Assembly: GCF_000026945.1 (NCBI RefSeq)
Contig: NC_012860.1
Span: 1,302,001 to 1,366,000, forward strand
From: Candida dubliniensis CD36
Lineage: Eukaryota > Ascomycota > Pichiomycetes > Serinales > Debaryomycetaceae
Direction of reading: 5' to 3'
DNA: 64,000 nt
Of this stretch, positions 39,574-52,200 are shown one piece after another; positions within the stretch are counted from its first letter, which is position 1; each line of letters opens with the position of its first letter. A program made the translations under genes and the position numbers. Below the pieces are notes generated by a model. It was not told where the DNA came from. It made no database searches and worked only from the letters and a program-made list of their open reading frames with translations.

Positions 39574-42318
39574 ATGTTACTACTAGATATACTATCAATC
39601 AGTTGGCAAATTATACAGACTGGTACCAATGGAAACGGTTTGGGAGAAGAATACAGCAATGGTGACAATGATGGGAAGAAACCTGATCCAATTCATTCAG
39701 TTGGTCCACAAAGGGTTTTTACAACCCAATTAGTCTTAACTTTGATAGCTGGGATATTTTCATTTTTATTGTTTTGTATGTTAAGATTTAAATGGCCCCA
39801 TATATATGCTGTTAGAACATTGAGACAACCACGAAATAATCTGCATATTTTACGACCTTTACCTAATAATTTATTTGGTTGGATCAAAGTGGTTTATAAA
39901 ATCACTGATGAAGAAATTATTGCTTGTTCAGGGCTAGATACTTTTGTATATTTGAGGTTTTTCAAAATGGGGATCAAGATCTTTTTAATTTTATCAATAC
40001 TGGCAATATTTGTTCTAAGTCCAATACGGTATTATTTCACAGGCAATTATGATAAAGAAAATATAACGACAAAACCAAATCAGCCACCAGATATCAATTA
40101 TGATTTCCCCAGTTTCTATTGGGTATATCCTATTTTCACTTATGTGTTTTCAATTGTTGTGTTTTATTATTTGTTTGAATTCACCACCACCATTTTAAGA
40201 ACAAGACAAAAATATCTTGCTTCACAAAATTCCATTACTGATAGGACAATTAAATTGGATGGGATCCCAAAAAGATTGTTGCAACGAGAAAAATTGAAGA
40301 AATTTATTGAAGATTTAGGTATTGGGAAAGTGCTTGATGTTAAATTAATTTATAATTGGACCCCTTTGGAAAATTTATTACACAAAAGACAAGAATTGAT
40401 GAATAATTTGGAATGTATCTATACGTCAATGTACAAAATGGACATTGATATTTATAATCAACGTGAAGTTCCAGCAGTCAATCCAATTTGGTCTGAACCA
40501 TTGAACAAACCACAATTGAATGAATTAGCCAATAAATACACTCAAGAATTAATTGAACTTGATGGTGAAATCAAAAACATGCAAGGTAAATTTGATAGTG
40601 ATTTGTCTACCATAGATGTTAAAGAGTACCGTGAATTTAAACAAGTGCCTTCGGCATTTATTACCATGGATTCCGTGGCATCAGCTCAAATGGCAGCTCA
40701 AACCATTTTAGATCCTCGTGTATATAAATTAATAGCCAGTTTGGCCCCTGCTCCTAAAGATATTATATGGGAGAATTTGAAGTTGACTTATTTCGAAAGG
40801 AAAATCAAATCATATTTTATCACCCTTGTAATTGTTTTGAGTTATGGGTTCATTATATTTTTAGTTATTCCATTGACATCTTTGCTTGACTTGAAGACCA
40901 TCAGTAAGTTTTGGCCAGCATTAGGGGAATTCATTGGTCAATCTAAATGGTTAACTACATTTGTAACTGGTATCTTGCCCCCATTATTGTTTACACTTTT
41001 GAATTTTCTGTTCCCATATTTTTATCAATATTTGTCACAATTACAAGGGTACACATCAAATAGTGACGTTGAGCTATCTACGTTGCTGAAAAACTTCTTT
41101 TTCATATTTTTTAACTTGTTTTTGATTTATGTTGCCGCTGGGACTTTTTGGGATTATATGTCATATATTAGCGATACAACAAAGATTGCCGTGCAATTAG
41201 CTACGTCGTTGAGAAGAATGGCATTGTTTTATGTTGATTTGATTTTATTACAAGGGTTAACTATGTTCCCAGTGAAACTATTACAAGTGAGTGATTTTTT
41301 CTTATTGAATGTTTTAGGGAAATTATTTTATTTTAAAAGATTAATTTTGAAAACACCAAGAGATTATCGTTCTTATTATTTCACTCCACAAATATTTGAT
41401 TTTGGTATCAATTTGCCACAACACATACTTATATTTATGATTATTTTGATATATTCAGTGGTGTCAACAAAAATTGTTACTTGCGGGTTAATCTATTTCA
41501 TCTTGGGATTATTTGTTTATAAATATCAATTGGTATACAATTTTGTTCATCCACCTCATTCTACAGGTAAAGTGTGGCCAATGATTTTCCGAAGAGTGAT
41601 TTTGGGATTAATTATTTTCCAATTGTTTATGTGTGGAACATTAGCTTTAGAAAGTGCCATATTGTTGTCGATTTTATGTACACCATTAATATTTATTACC
41701 ATGATTATTTTATGGAATTTTGAAAAATATTATGTCCCATTGAATACATTTATTGCTTTACGAGCTATTTTGAATCCATATGATTTTGAAAAAGTTTTCG
41801 ATGAAGATGATCAACTGTTTAGTAGCACTAGCAATGGCAACAGTAATGATGAATCCGATACGTCAGCTATATTAGATGATTTACATTTAGATTTAGATTT
41901 GGATTTGGATTTGGAAAATGAACCAATTGATGAATCGTCGTGTTTGTTAGAGAATGGCGGTATTAATGGTCATGGCTCTAATGATAACATTAATAACGGG
42001 TCTATAATTAAACCTAGTAGACAGAATGATGGTGAACGAACTATTTCTAGAAGAAAATCAACTTTGGATGAAGAACGTGAAGAGTTTACTGATTATACAT
42101 ATCCAGGATTGAAAGACCCATTGAATGGTCCTTGGGTTGGATTTACTGGCAATTTTGTCAAAATGATTGAATATAAATCATTGCTTCTGCAACAACAAGC
42201 ACTCTTAGAGGAAGGTCGAAATGGAAGTAGTGAAGGTGAAATTATCACTAGCATCCCTACTATTAATGAACAAGAATTGGTTATTAATAAAAAATTGTCA
42301 GTTAGTGAATGGGAATGA
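39574..42318 (+). CDS. CSC1/OSCA/TMEM63-family membrane channel
   Basis: This 914-residue polytopic protein shows the fungal Csc1/Rsn1/Phm7 layout. An N-terminal membrane segment (about 50-70) is followed by two more (about 128-150, 183-205). A cytosolic domain (about 220-400) contains DGIPKRLLQREKLKKFIEDLG and the conserved PSAFITMDSVASAQ, leading to APAPKDIIWENL. About eight further membrane segments (about 410-740) follow, with a long acidic, Asn/Ser-rich C-terminus containing an LDLD repeat. OSCA/TMEM63 proteins are osmosensitive, calcium-permeable cation channels. S. cerevisiae Csc1 (782 residues) is the best-studied yeast member. Which of the yeast paralogues (CSC1, RSN1, PHM7) is orthologous I cannot tell. 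It is the first intact gene after the element-rich interval and converges on the Ume6-like gene. Confidence 0.88.
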   Translation: MLLLDILSISWQIIQTGTNGNGLGEEYSNGDNDGKKPDPIHSVGPQRVFTTQLVLTLIAGIFSFLLFCMLRFKWPHIYAVRTLRQPRNNLHILRPLPNNLFGWIKVVYKITDEEIIACSGLDTFVYLRFFKMGIKIFLILSILAIFVLSPIRYYFTGNYDKENITTKPNQPPDINYDFPSFYWVYPIFTYVFSIVVFYYLFEFTTTILRTRQKYLASQNSITDRTIKLDGIPKRLLQREKLKKFIEDLGIGKVLDVKLIYNWTPLENLLHKRQELMNNLECIYTSMYKMDIDIYNQREVPAVNPIWSEPLNKPQLNELANKYTQELIELDGEIKNMQGKFDSDLSTIDVKEYREFKQVPSAFITMDSVASAQMAAQTILDPRVYKLIASLAPAPKDIIWENLKLTYFERKIKSYFITLVIVLSYGFIIFLVIPLTSLLDLKTISKFWPALGEFIGQSKWLTTFVTGILPPLLFTLLNFLFPYFYQYLSQLQGYTSNSDVELSTLLKNFFFIFFNLFLIYVAAGTFWDYMSYISDTTKIAVQLATSLRRMALFYVDLILLQGLTMFPVKLLQVSDFFLLNVLGKLFYFKRLILKTPRDYRSYYFTPQIFDFGINLPQHILIFMIILIYSVVSTKIVTCGLIYFILGLFVYKYQLVYNFVHPPHSTGKVWPMIFRRVILGLIIFQLFMCGTLALESAILLSILCTPLIFITMIILWNFEKYYVPLNTFIALRAILNPYDFEKVFDEDDQLFSSTSNGNSNDESDTSAILDDLHLDLDLDLDLENEPIDESSCLLENGGINGHGSNDNINNGSIIKPSRQNDGERTISRRKSTLDEEREEFTDYTYPGLKDPLNGPWVGFTGNFVKMIEYKSLLLQQQALLEEGRNGSSEGEIITSIPTINEQELVINKKLSVSEWE

Positions 42319-43408
42319 GTTAATGGTCTATAGAATTTATTGAAAAAAAAAAAGAAAAAAAATATCACTATGGTTTAATACTAATATTCAAAAATTAATT
42401 TAATAGCAACAAATTAAATATATAATTCTAGTTAAAAATCCGCAAATACTTTGAAGACATAATTTAACAATATGGATGAAGCATTACTTCTTCTTCCTCT
42501 TCTTCTTATCACAAGATAAATCAACAACAACAACAACAACAAAAAAAAAAAAAGTATAATAATAAATAAAAGAGGGTTAGATTCAATGTGTTTTGAAGTA
42601 GAATTCTTGATTGATTGTTCAATAGTATTAACCATTATCATCATTGTAATAGTTATGAATAGTGAAAGAGAGAAAGAGAGAAAGAAAGAAACAATCAATC
42701 AATCAATCAATCAATTATTACTACAACAACTATAGACAGTCCAAATATGAAAGAGTTTAATTTTTTTTAAAGTTTAAACTTTTCCGTATGATGAAACAGT
42801 ATTATTATCATTATCATGTAAAACGTAACAATTATTTGCAACATACCTACATACATACCTACATACATACGATATTGAGCCTTCGTATGTGTTATTGTCT
42901 TTTACAAAACAATGACAAAAAAAAAAAAAAAACCATATATGAGTTAATAGTTATTACTAAAAACATTCATATTGATTTAACTTGTTGACAATTTCTTTTT
43001 TTCTAAGGGAAAAAAGGGGGAAAACCCAATAACAGTTGGTATATATATAAAAATCAAATACTAAAAACAAATTATTATGAGATTAATGTGTATAATAATA
43101 TTATATAAAAGATATAAACCAACAACAACATATGCTAAATAAAAATAAAAACAAAAAAACAAAAATCAGTCAATCAATCAGTAAGTTTACTAATATATAA
43201 ATCTATGATAAAAAAAAAAAATTATGAACAAATTAATTAATTAATTAATAATAGTAATAATAGTTAATAGTAGTAGTTAATAGTAGTAATAAAAACAATA
43301 TAAAAATCAGGCCCTTTTTTTTTTTATTATAGCAGAATCATTATCATCAAATAAAACAACAATCATCAACACTTCTCTCAACAACAACAAGAAGAAGAAA
43401 ATCTTCAT
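42319..43408. other. Convergent 3' region between the channel gene and the Ume6-like gene
   Basis: This 1.1-kb stretch is repeat-rich: A runs, AAC repeats (42523-42540), (aatc)n (42691-42714), (acat)n (42843-42870), and (tagt)n blocks near 43250-43290. It probably contains long 3' untranslated regions. No gene was recognised. Confidence 0.4.
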
Positions 43409-46123
43409 CTAAGTAAAATCATTTATCATATCATTATTTGATTTTTTTTTAGAAATTTTAGTTTTCATTTTCATTTTCGTATTAGTATTAGTATTAGTTT
43501 TAGTTTTAGTTTGATTTCTTTTCCTAATCAATGAAACTTCAATTAATTTCTCTTGTCGTAATATTTTATCAGTAACATAATCAGGTTTTTCTGAACTATA
43601 ATCACATTGTAATCCAAATTTAGCACAACCTCCGCAAATTGGAGTAATTTCATCACATTTTAAATGTTTAATTCGACAAATCCAACAACCTTTTTTCGAT
43701 CGTGGTAATAATCTTCTTCTAGTATGTTTCTTCTTCACTGTAGTTGTAGTACCATTACCATGACCATTACCATTACCATGACTATGACCATTAACACTTC
43801 CACTTCCACTACCGCTACTATTGTCATCACTACCACTGCCATTACCACCGTTGTTGTTGTTGTTAAAATCAATGTTTAATTTCATTTTCTTGTTATCAGT
43901 AGTTGAATTTGATGTCCCAAAATCTGAAGAAGCATCTCCATTTTCATTTTCATTTCCATGATCATTATCTTCATCATCATAATTCTTGCTTTGTAATTTC
44001 TCATTCAAAGCCAATGATTCTGTAGTTGTAGTTGCAGTTGCAGTTGCAGTTGTAGTTGAAGATTTATTCATTTTTGTTTTCGATTTTCTACCTCTTGGTT
44101 TTTTAATAATTTTGGTATTAGATAAAGTTGAAAAAGATGATGTTGTAGATAATATAGGTGATGGAGTTAATGGTTTTGTAGGATCAGGATTATGACGAAA
44201 TATATTCATTACTGGTAATCCATGATGTGATCCATGTGATGAAGTAGATGATGCATTAGAAAGTGATCTATAACCAGAAATATCCCCATTTCCAAGTCCA
44301 ACTCCAATTCCAATTCCAATTCCTCCAGTTGATCCTGATTTCATTGTATCACCAATTGGTGGTGGTGGTGGTAGTGGTGGTGGTGGTGGTGGTTGAGAAA
44401 AATCTGATAATACATCTTCATCATCAATATCATCAATATCAATACTAAAATTTTTACAACAATTAATTTCAGTAGTAGAATCTTCAATATCATTATTATT
44501 ATTAATATTATTATTAATATTATTATTAATATTATCATTATTATCATTATTATCATTATTATCATTATTTTCTTTTTTAACATTTATAAAACTTGTTTTT
44601 TTTCTTAATAATGGAGAAATTGTTTTCGGTGGAGTAACAATATTATCATCCATCAATTCAGTTGGTGTTGATAATGAATGAACTAAATTTGCTTTTAAAT
44701 TTTTTTTCGATGAAGTATTTAATCTTGATAATGATGATTTTTTGGTGATTTTATTATGACGTACTTGTGATGACAATGACAATGACAATGGCAATGACAG
44801 TGAGGATGATGATGATTGTTGTTGTTGTGGTTGTTGTTGTTGTTGTTGTTGATATAAGTGATTTGGAGTGGAATTAGATAATGGTAAATTGGAATTAATC
44901 ATATTTGGAGATTTCCCTTTCAGTTGTTCATCAATACTTGATAAAATAGTAGTATTACTAAATATTGGTGATTGTTCTAAAATGGTATTTTCAAATGGTG
45001 GTTGATTAGTAGTAAAATTAGCACTATCAGTAATTAAAGGTGAATTTGCTTCAGCTTTTAATGCAATATTATTTGTCAATTCTTGAGGTGGTACAACATC
45101 AAGATATTGATTTTGAGATTGTTGTGATGGTAATGATGGTGGTTGAGATGAAGAATGCAAATTAGTTTGGGTGAAATTTGGTGTAATATTAGTATGACTA
45201 TAATCATTTGCAACACCACCACTAGTACCACCACCACTTACACTTATACCACCAATAGATTCAAAAGATGCATTACTAAATTCTAAATCATTATTCATGA
45301 CCAAATCAGCAGAATGATTATGCAAATTATATAAAAATGCACTTGGTTGTGGGTCATTATTATTAGATATGGAACCACCATTGGTAATTTTATAATATTC
45401 AGATTGAGTTAATCCTGATTGAGGTAAAATTGATGATGGATTTGTTGTATCCAAATTTGGTAATGATGTAGTTGAATGAGCAGCATTAGTATTATTGAAA
45501 ATTACATATGGATGTTGACTTGATGGTATATCATTAATGTATTCATTATAGAATGGATGTTGTGAAGTCAATAATGGTGTTGGTTGTGTTTGTGCTTGTG
45601 CTTGTGCTTGTGGTGGTGCTTGTGGTGGTGGTGGTAATGAATCTTGTTGTTTCATCAATCCAAGTCCTAGCTCCAGATCCAGTAACAGTGCCGGGGGTGG
45701 TTGTGGTTGCAAATCACTATGAGATGTTAGTGGAGCCAGGTGTAAATATGGAGATACATATGGTTGATTAGTATGAATGTTTGGTGGACGGGTAGGATTA
45801 AATGACGTATTAGGGTTATTATCAAATTGAAATAATTGATCTATTGGTGTCTGGAAATATGGATTTGCATATGGTTGATTTTGTTGTTGTTGCACTTGTT
45901 GTTGCTGTAGTGCCAATTGTTGATCTTGTTGTTGTTGTTGTTGTAGTTGTAAAAATTGAAGTTGCAGATATTGTTGTTGCAACTGTAGACTTTGTAGATA
46001 ACCTGAAGATCGTGCTGGTGAAGAAGAACTAATCACTGACGAATTCAACTTTATTGTATCTTCTCCATAAGGCGAATTTGGTGCTGAAGAAGTTGAATCG
46101 GGTGTAACCATATGGGTAATCAT
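43409..46123 (-). CDS. UME6: Zn2Cys6 transcription regulator, Ume6-like
   Basis: This 904-residue protein has a poly-Gln N-terminus (about 45-85), Pro/Gln/Asn/Ser-rich low-complexity body, poly-Pro (near 570-590) and a C-terminal zinc cluster. Its six cysteines are C813, C816, C823, C830, C833 and C840 (CX2CX6CX6CX2CX6C). The cluster context [14 protein letters not shown] and the following [12 protein letters not shown] segment with a basic helix closely match S. cerevisiae Ume6, whose cluster is also C-terminal (836 residues). In C. albicans, UME6 drives filament extension and has a very long 5' leader that controls translation, consistent with the large upstream gap here. The zinc-cluster class is certain. 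Orthology to UME6 rather than a paralogue is inferred from the cluster and context. Confidence 0.72.
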   Translation of the reverse strand: MITHMVTPDSTSSAPNSPYGEDTIKLNSSVISSSSPARSSGYLQSLQLQQQYLQLQFLQLQQQQQQDQQLALQQQQVQQQQNQPYANPYFQTPIDQLFQFDNNPNTSFNPTRPPNIHTNQPYVSPYLHLAPLTSHSDLQPQPPPALLLDLELGLGLMKQQDSLPPPPQAPPQAQAQAQTQPTPLLTSQHPFYNEYINDIPSSQHPYVIFNNTNAAHSTTSLPNLDTTNPSSILPQSGLTQSEYYKITNGGSISNNNDPQPSAFLYNLHNHSADLVMNNDLEFSNASFESIGGISVSGGGTSGGVANDYSHTNITPNFTQTNLHSSSQPPSLPSQQSQNQYLDVVPPQELTNNIALKAEANSPLITDSANFTTNQPPFENTILEQSPIFSNTTILSSIDEQLKGKSPNMINSNLPLSNSTPNHLYQQQQQQQPQQQQSSSSSLSLPLSLSLSSQVRHNKITKKSSLSRLNTSSKKNLKANLVHSLSTPTELMDDNIVTPPKTISPLLRKKTSFINVKKENNDNNDNNDNNDNINNNINNNINNNNDIEDSTTEINCCKNFSIDIDDIDDEDVLSDFSQPPPPPPLPPPPPIGDTMKSGSTGGIGIGIGVGLGNGDISGYRSLSNASSTSSHGSHHGLPVMNIFRHNPDPTKPLTPSPILSTTSSFSTLSNTKIIKKPRGRKSKTKMNKSSTTTATATATTTTESLALNEKLQSKNYDDEDNDHGNENENGDASSDFGTSNSTTDNKKMKLNIDFNNNNNGGNGSGSDDNSSGSGSGSVNGHSHGNGNGHGNGTTTTVKKKHTRRRLLPRSKKGCWICRIKHLKCDEITPICGGCAKFGLQCDYSSEKPDYVTDKILRQEKLIEVSLIRKRNQTKTKTNTNTNTKMKMKTKISKKKSNNDMINDFT

Positions 46124-49100
46124 TTAAACAGTGTAATTTTTTAAAAAAAAAAAAAAAAAATAATGTGAATTATGATAATAAACGAATGACAAAGTTGGGT
46201 TTTTGATATTTGATAACTTTAAACTAACACTCTTTTTTTTTCACAGAAAAGTTTTAACTGAAAAGAATCAAAAAATAAAATTTTTATAAATATATAATTT
46301 GAAATTAATAAAATAAGTGAATAAATGAATGAAAACACTGAATTGATATTTGGTAATGATAATCAAAAAATCAGAAAGGAATGACTGTATGGTAATCACT
46401 ATATTTTTTTCTTTTTTTTTTTTTTCAAATTTATTTATATATCTTGATTTCGTTTCTTTAAGAAAAACCCTCCCCAAAAAAGATTAATATTCAACAAATA
46501 ATTAATTGGATTCAAATAAAGTTATCACCAAATTATGTAAAAGCAAAAGCAAAAGCAAAAGCAATAGTAAAAGCAAATTTGACCCTTGAGATTATAATAA
46601 CAGGGTTTTTTGGTTGGTTGGTTGGTTTTCTTTTTTTTTTTTTTGGATCTTGACAAGACTTTTAATAAATTTCTTGAATCAAGTATAACAAAGTAATATC
46701 AAACAACCAAGAAAAAATTGAACAAAAAAGATATAAATATATATATATAGATATAGATATCACGAAATCACGAAATCACTTTTTTTTCAAAAATACCTTT
46801 TTTGCCCGGGATTTATATTCCTTTTAAAGATAATAATTATTCTTTTTTTTTTTTCTTTTTCTTGAATAAATAAATAATAATAGAATACCAAAAATCAAAA
46901 GTTTATGAGTTTATGAGTTTATGAGTTTTCTGGAAAATTGATAAATTATTTATATATCTTTCCAAAAAGAAAAAGAAAAAAAAATAAAAATAAAAAACTT
47001 TATAAATTTTTCAAATCAATGGAAAAAGGGGATGAATAATAACTTAAATATAATCTTTGTAGTTATTGTAGTTATTGTAGTTATTGTAGTTATTGTAGTT
47101 GTTTTCAGTTTCACTGTCTGTATTATATAAACACAAAATTAAAGAATGAACTTCCAATAATGAATGAATAATAATGAATGAATAATAATGAATAAAGAAT
47201 AATAATGAACAATAATAATAATAATAGTAAAAAATTTCACAATCAAGAAAAAATAAAAGGCTGGTATATCTTATAATAATTTGCGTTTTTGAACTTGATG
47301 CTTGTTTATGCTTTCAATGTTGATATCAATTGATGTTAATATTAGATATTAGTATTGATCTTTACTGTAGTTGATATATATATATATGTGTATATATATC
47401 TGGTAGTGTATAATGAAACAAATAAACACAAAAAGAAAAATATATATATATCGCTTTTTTTTTTTGTGTGTGTTTTTCAAAACAAAGGGTCCTCTTCTAA
47501 CACGCACACACACGCACACTACCTAAAACAAAAGATAAAGTGGGGCAACGGTTATAATATAACGACGGAGGAGGGGTAAAATTGAGGGGAGAAGGGGGGT
47601 AAGACCAAAATGAATAATTTTTCAACCGCTTTATTTATTTTATTAAGCAAATATTCACTGAGAAAATTATATCTTTGGAACCACCAAATTCTTGTAAAAT
47701 AGATTGGTTATAACTTTTTTTTTTTTTTAATTTCTTGTCGTATTCTCTTTCTCTAACTTGTTTAGTTGAGTTGAGTTGATGTGATATGATATGACAAAAA
47801 AGATGAACTAAGTAGTGAGGAGGAGTATGAAATGTGGAATATTATGAACTCAGTTAAACTTTGAACAATAATATATATATGTATACCCACAAACAAAAAC
47901 AAGAACGGAAAAAAAAGAACTAAAACAATTGGTTATCCGAAACGAACGTCTGGTTAAGTTGTTGGTATTCTTTGATTTATGATAAACAAATTAGGCTAAA
48001 AACTGTAGTAGTAGTAGTAGTAGTAGTAGTAGTAATGGGTAAATTGTTATTTAAGAACACAAGCCTTGGGAAAAAAAAAAAAAAATAAAAAAGGGTGAAT
48101 GATTCAAAGACAATAACAACTATAACTTCTTTTAATAAAAGCCCCAACTTTAACGGATGTAAAATACTGTTTTTTTTTTGTTTTTTGTTTTTTGTTTTTG
48201 GTAATGATTTTCTGAAATAAAGGAAACAGAATTTCAAATAATTACGATAGGAATCTTACTTGGACCAAAAAAAACAAAAAAAATTTTAAACCCGAGTATA
48301 TTTGACACAAAAAAAAAAAAATAAATTTCAAACAACAACTCTATCTTTAATTAATATAAGAATGTTATATCTTATATCTTATTCTTATTCTTCTTATTCT
48401 CAGTAACTAAGTATTGTGATGAATAACAAAAAAAAACTCTTGGTATCTTATTCCCTTTTTGTTTTTATGTTGTTTGTTATAAACCCGAGATTTTCTAATT
48501 AATTTTTTTGCAATTAAAGGAAATAATTCAAATAATTCAAACAATAATTCAAACAATAACAATAACAATAATAATAAATACACCAGAAGTTAAATACAAT
48601 CAAAACTTAATGACTTTTTTTTTTTGTATTTTTTTAACTTGCGCAAAAAAAAAAAAAAAAAACAATTATGTTAATATTAATATTTGGGGGAATTGGTGTG
48701 ATTTATTAAATTCTAAATGGTAATAATAGATTAAATCAATACCCTTTTATTGTTGTTATAATTGTTGTAATAAACGAGAATGAATTGTTCTTATTTAAAG
48801 ATTTATGTTTATATATAATGAATTTGAAATTCCTTTGTGTGTGTTTAGTGAAATAATAATAATAATAATAATAGTATAGTATGGTATGGTACGGTATGAT
48901 ATGTTTGTATATATCTCAAATTATACCCACTTTGTTAATTGTCTTATGATTTTTTAATTTCTGAATTGAAATGGAATTACTAGATTATTAAATTAATTTA
49001 CAAAATTGATTTAAGTTGATTTTGATTTATAACAATCCAAGACAAGAAATAATTATATTAAATTCAATCTTTAGTAAATTTCCCTAATTGAGTCTTTGCA

Positions 49101-49141
49101 AAAAAAAAAAAAATAATGAAACAGTGAAAATTGATCTCCAA

Positions 49142-49183
<42 letters not shown>

Positions 49184-49200
49184 AATATGAGATCAAAAAA
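46124..49200 (-). promoter_or_regulatory. Probable leader and proximal promoter of the Ume6-like gene
   Basis: No gene is seen. In the direction of the Ume6-like gene this is the first 3 kb upstream. It holds many A/T homopolymers and short tandem repeats: AAAGCA units (46540-46575), TTTATGAG units (46900-46928), TTGTAGTTA units (about 47056-47100), a GTA run (48006-48034) and an AT/GT tract (49146-49183). An upstream open frame of 69 codons (46268-46477) ends 144 bases before the main ATG. For C. albicans UME6 a leader of about 3 kb has been described. Equating it with this stretch is inference. Confidence 0.45.
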
Positions 49201-52200
49201 AAACTAATGATTAAATCTATTAAATACTATTAGGATGTCCCAAAGTACTTCTCTCTTGCTTATTTTTTTTCTTTTTCCAATATTGATATATTGATATATT
49301 GATATATTGATCACAATATGAATGAATGGAAAATTCTTACTTTCTAATTGTTACCTCAAAAAAAAAAAAAATTAATTTTGATGTTCCAATTGAAATCAAA
49401 AACAAGAAATTTTAAAATAGTTAAAATTTTGACCCTAGTCTTTTTTTTTTTAAAAAAAAAAATTCTTAATGAACAAGGTGGAGGAGGGGTAAATAGAAAA
49501 TCAAATCAAATCAAATATATATATATATAATTAACAATTGAATTGAACTATTTGGATTTTGACTTTCTGGTAATGAAAAAAAATTTCAAACAATCAAAAT
49601 ATTCAAGTAAGAATTCTTTAAAATGTACTAATAGTAATAATAATAATATGAAGAATTATATCTATTGGATAAATTTCACACTTTTTTTTTTTCTTTCTTT
49701 CTTTCTTTTTGTTTGTTTGTTTTTCCAATTGTATATGAAAATCTGATTGTTTATTTTTCAAAATTAGAAAAACCTTGTGATATTCTTCTTCTTCTTTAAA
49801 ACTTTCTTTCTTGTTCTAGTTGTTGAAAGACAAAAAGGAAGGTTTTTTATTTTTTTGTTTTAGTTTATACTTTCTTAGAATCCAGGCGAAGTACTAAAAA
49901 AACAAAACTATGGGGGGGGGGAGTTGTTGGTTGTTGTAGTTTGTAGTTTGTAGTTGTAAATTGATGATATGATTTCAAACAAGGAAACAAGGAAACAACA
50001 AGAAAAAGAAAAAAGAAATAGAAAAAAAATAACTTATTAATCAATATAAACTTATTGTTGTTTATATGATTTAGTTTTCCTTTTTTAAATTGTTTAAAAA
50101 AATTTGTAAAAGTTTTAATTGTTTTGTATTTTAGGTAACTAGTTGTTGCAGCTATGATTTGATTTTTTTTTTTTTTTTTGCAGTTAAAAACAAAAAAAAA
50201 GAAAAAAAAATTTTAGTTGTAATTGTTGTTGCCTTTTTTTTTTTTTTGTTCTTTGGTTAGTGGGGATATAGTATAGGTTTCAAACTAAAACTAAAACTAA
50301 ATCCAAATACAAAACTGTGTTTGTTTATATCTTTTAATGTTGATGATAATATAAATAGGAGAATCTCTCTTATAATTTATTATCTAATTTGAAAGCTTTT
50401 CTAAATTCTTCTTCTTTAAGTTTAAAAAAAGAATGAAATTTGAATGGGGGTAATAAATGGTAATTTATAAAAATAGAATTATTGTTCCCAAAAAAAAGTG
50501 TAATGATGAGTTGGGGGGGAGGGAAGAAATGAAAAATATGAAAAGTATGAAAAAAAATTAAAATGTAAACGTAAATGTAAATGTAAATGAATGAATGAAT
50601 GAATGAACGAATGACTGAGTAAATGAATGACTGAGTGAGTGAGTGAGTGAGTGAATAAAATACAAATGTAAACTTCTTCTTCTTCTTAACAACAAGCAAG
50701 TAACCTCAATTAATCTTAACCACGGAAGTATATATACAAAAAAAAAAAGGGGGCAAACAGATTAAAAAGTAAAACTCAAAATAAAATGAAAAGATTATTG
50801 CTTAAAATCTAAATAAAAAAAAAAAAAAAAAAAAATTTGGCAAAGAGTATATTATATATATATATATACATTTTTGGAAAATGTTGATTTCAAGAAATGG
50901 GTTTGGCTTTTTGATTTTTGATTTTTCTTTTTAATTTGGTGGTTATTATTATCTCTACAATAACAACAATGTATATTAAAACTCTAGGAAAATATAGAAT
51001 AACAAAAAAAAAAAAAAAAAAAAAAAAAAATTCGAACACAAGAAGGAAAGAGAAATTAAACATTACAGGAGGAACCACCACCAGCAGTACCACCAGCAGC
51101 AGGTGCAGCAGCAAAGGTGCTTAAAAAAAGAAAAAGAGAGAACATAATCATCATTATTATTATTATTATTATCATTATCAAAGTATAGAAAGGCAATTGG
51201 AAGAAAGAAAGAAAGAAAGAAAGAAAAAAAAAAAAAAAAAGTCCAGAAACATAACCGCCCCGCCCAAACAAGCTGCATTTACCACAAATAAAAAGAACCC
51301 ATTAAACATATTAACTAACAATCAATCCAAAGACAAAAATATTACAAAAGAGACAGAGAGAGTTAACCACAAAGCAATATTCAAGAGAAATGGATTATGC
51401 ATAATAATAATAATAATAATAGTAAACCCTCCCAAAAAGAAAGGGCAAAAAAAAATTGGGATTTCTTTAGAGGGAAGGAATGAGGGAAGGAATGAGGGAG
51501 GCAGGCAGGCAGGAGGGGGTGCAAAAAAAAAATTCTGTGTCTCATTCTTCTTCTTCTTCTTTTTTTTTTTTATTTATTTCCGACATGCAGAAATTTAGTT
51601 CCGCATATATTCACAATATATCCCTCTCTATCTCTATCTCTATCTCTCTGTCTATTTCTCTTTCTTTTCACAAAGACTTTATATATAAACAAAGGAGGAG
51701 GGAAAAAAAAGGGAATTTTAGTATTATTTTGAACAAACTGACAAATATTACATTTCATTTGAACGGACAATATTTCTTTTTTTTTAAGTCGTACAACATA
51801 TCGTTCTTGTTCTTGTTGTTGTTGTTTTTTCTTTCTTAACAATCAAATTAAAAAGTCTGAAAAGTGTATAGTTATTACAAGGAAAGAATGATAACCAGTA
51901 ATCATTCAAGATTTACAATGAAAAAAAAAAAAAAAAAAAAAAAACTTACAGAGTTGGAAGAACGATAAAATAATGAAACGATTTCTTAACAATACGAAAA
52001 GTAAGTCCCTTCCCCCCTCTCCCTCCCCTGCGGGAAATTCATTGAAAAATGTGGTTTTAAAGTCAAGAGTTATTCTTCAAAAATACCTTTGTTGTTGTTG
52101 TTAATCATTCCATTCTTCTATTAACTCATTCACCAACTGTATTGTTATTATGATTATTATTACTATTATTAGTTTGAGGCCGACATGTGCATGTCTATTA

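Noticed and set aside
44263..46032. Plus-strand frames opposite the Ume6-like gene (Val-rich)
   Set aside because: They are antisense shadows of poly-Gln, poly-Pro and poly-Asn coding repeats.
50890..51842. Several overlapping open frames of 70-133 codons
   Set aside because: They are translations of poly-A, GAAA, TTC and TATCTC repeats on both strands with no protein-like composition.
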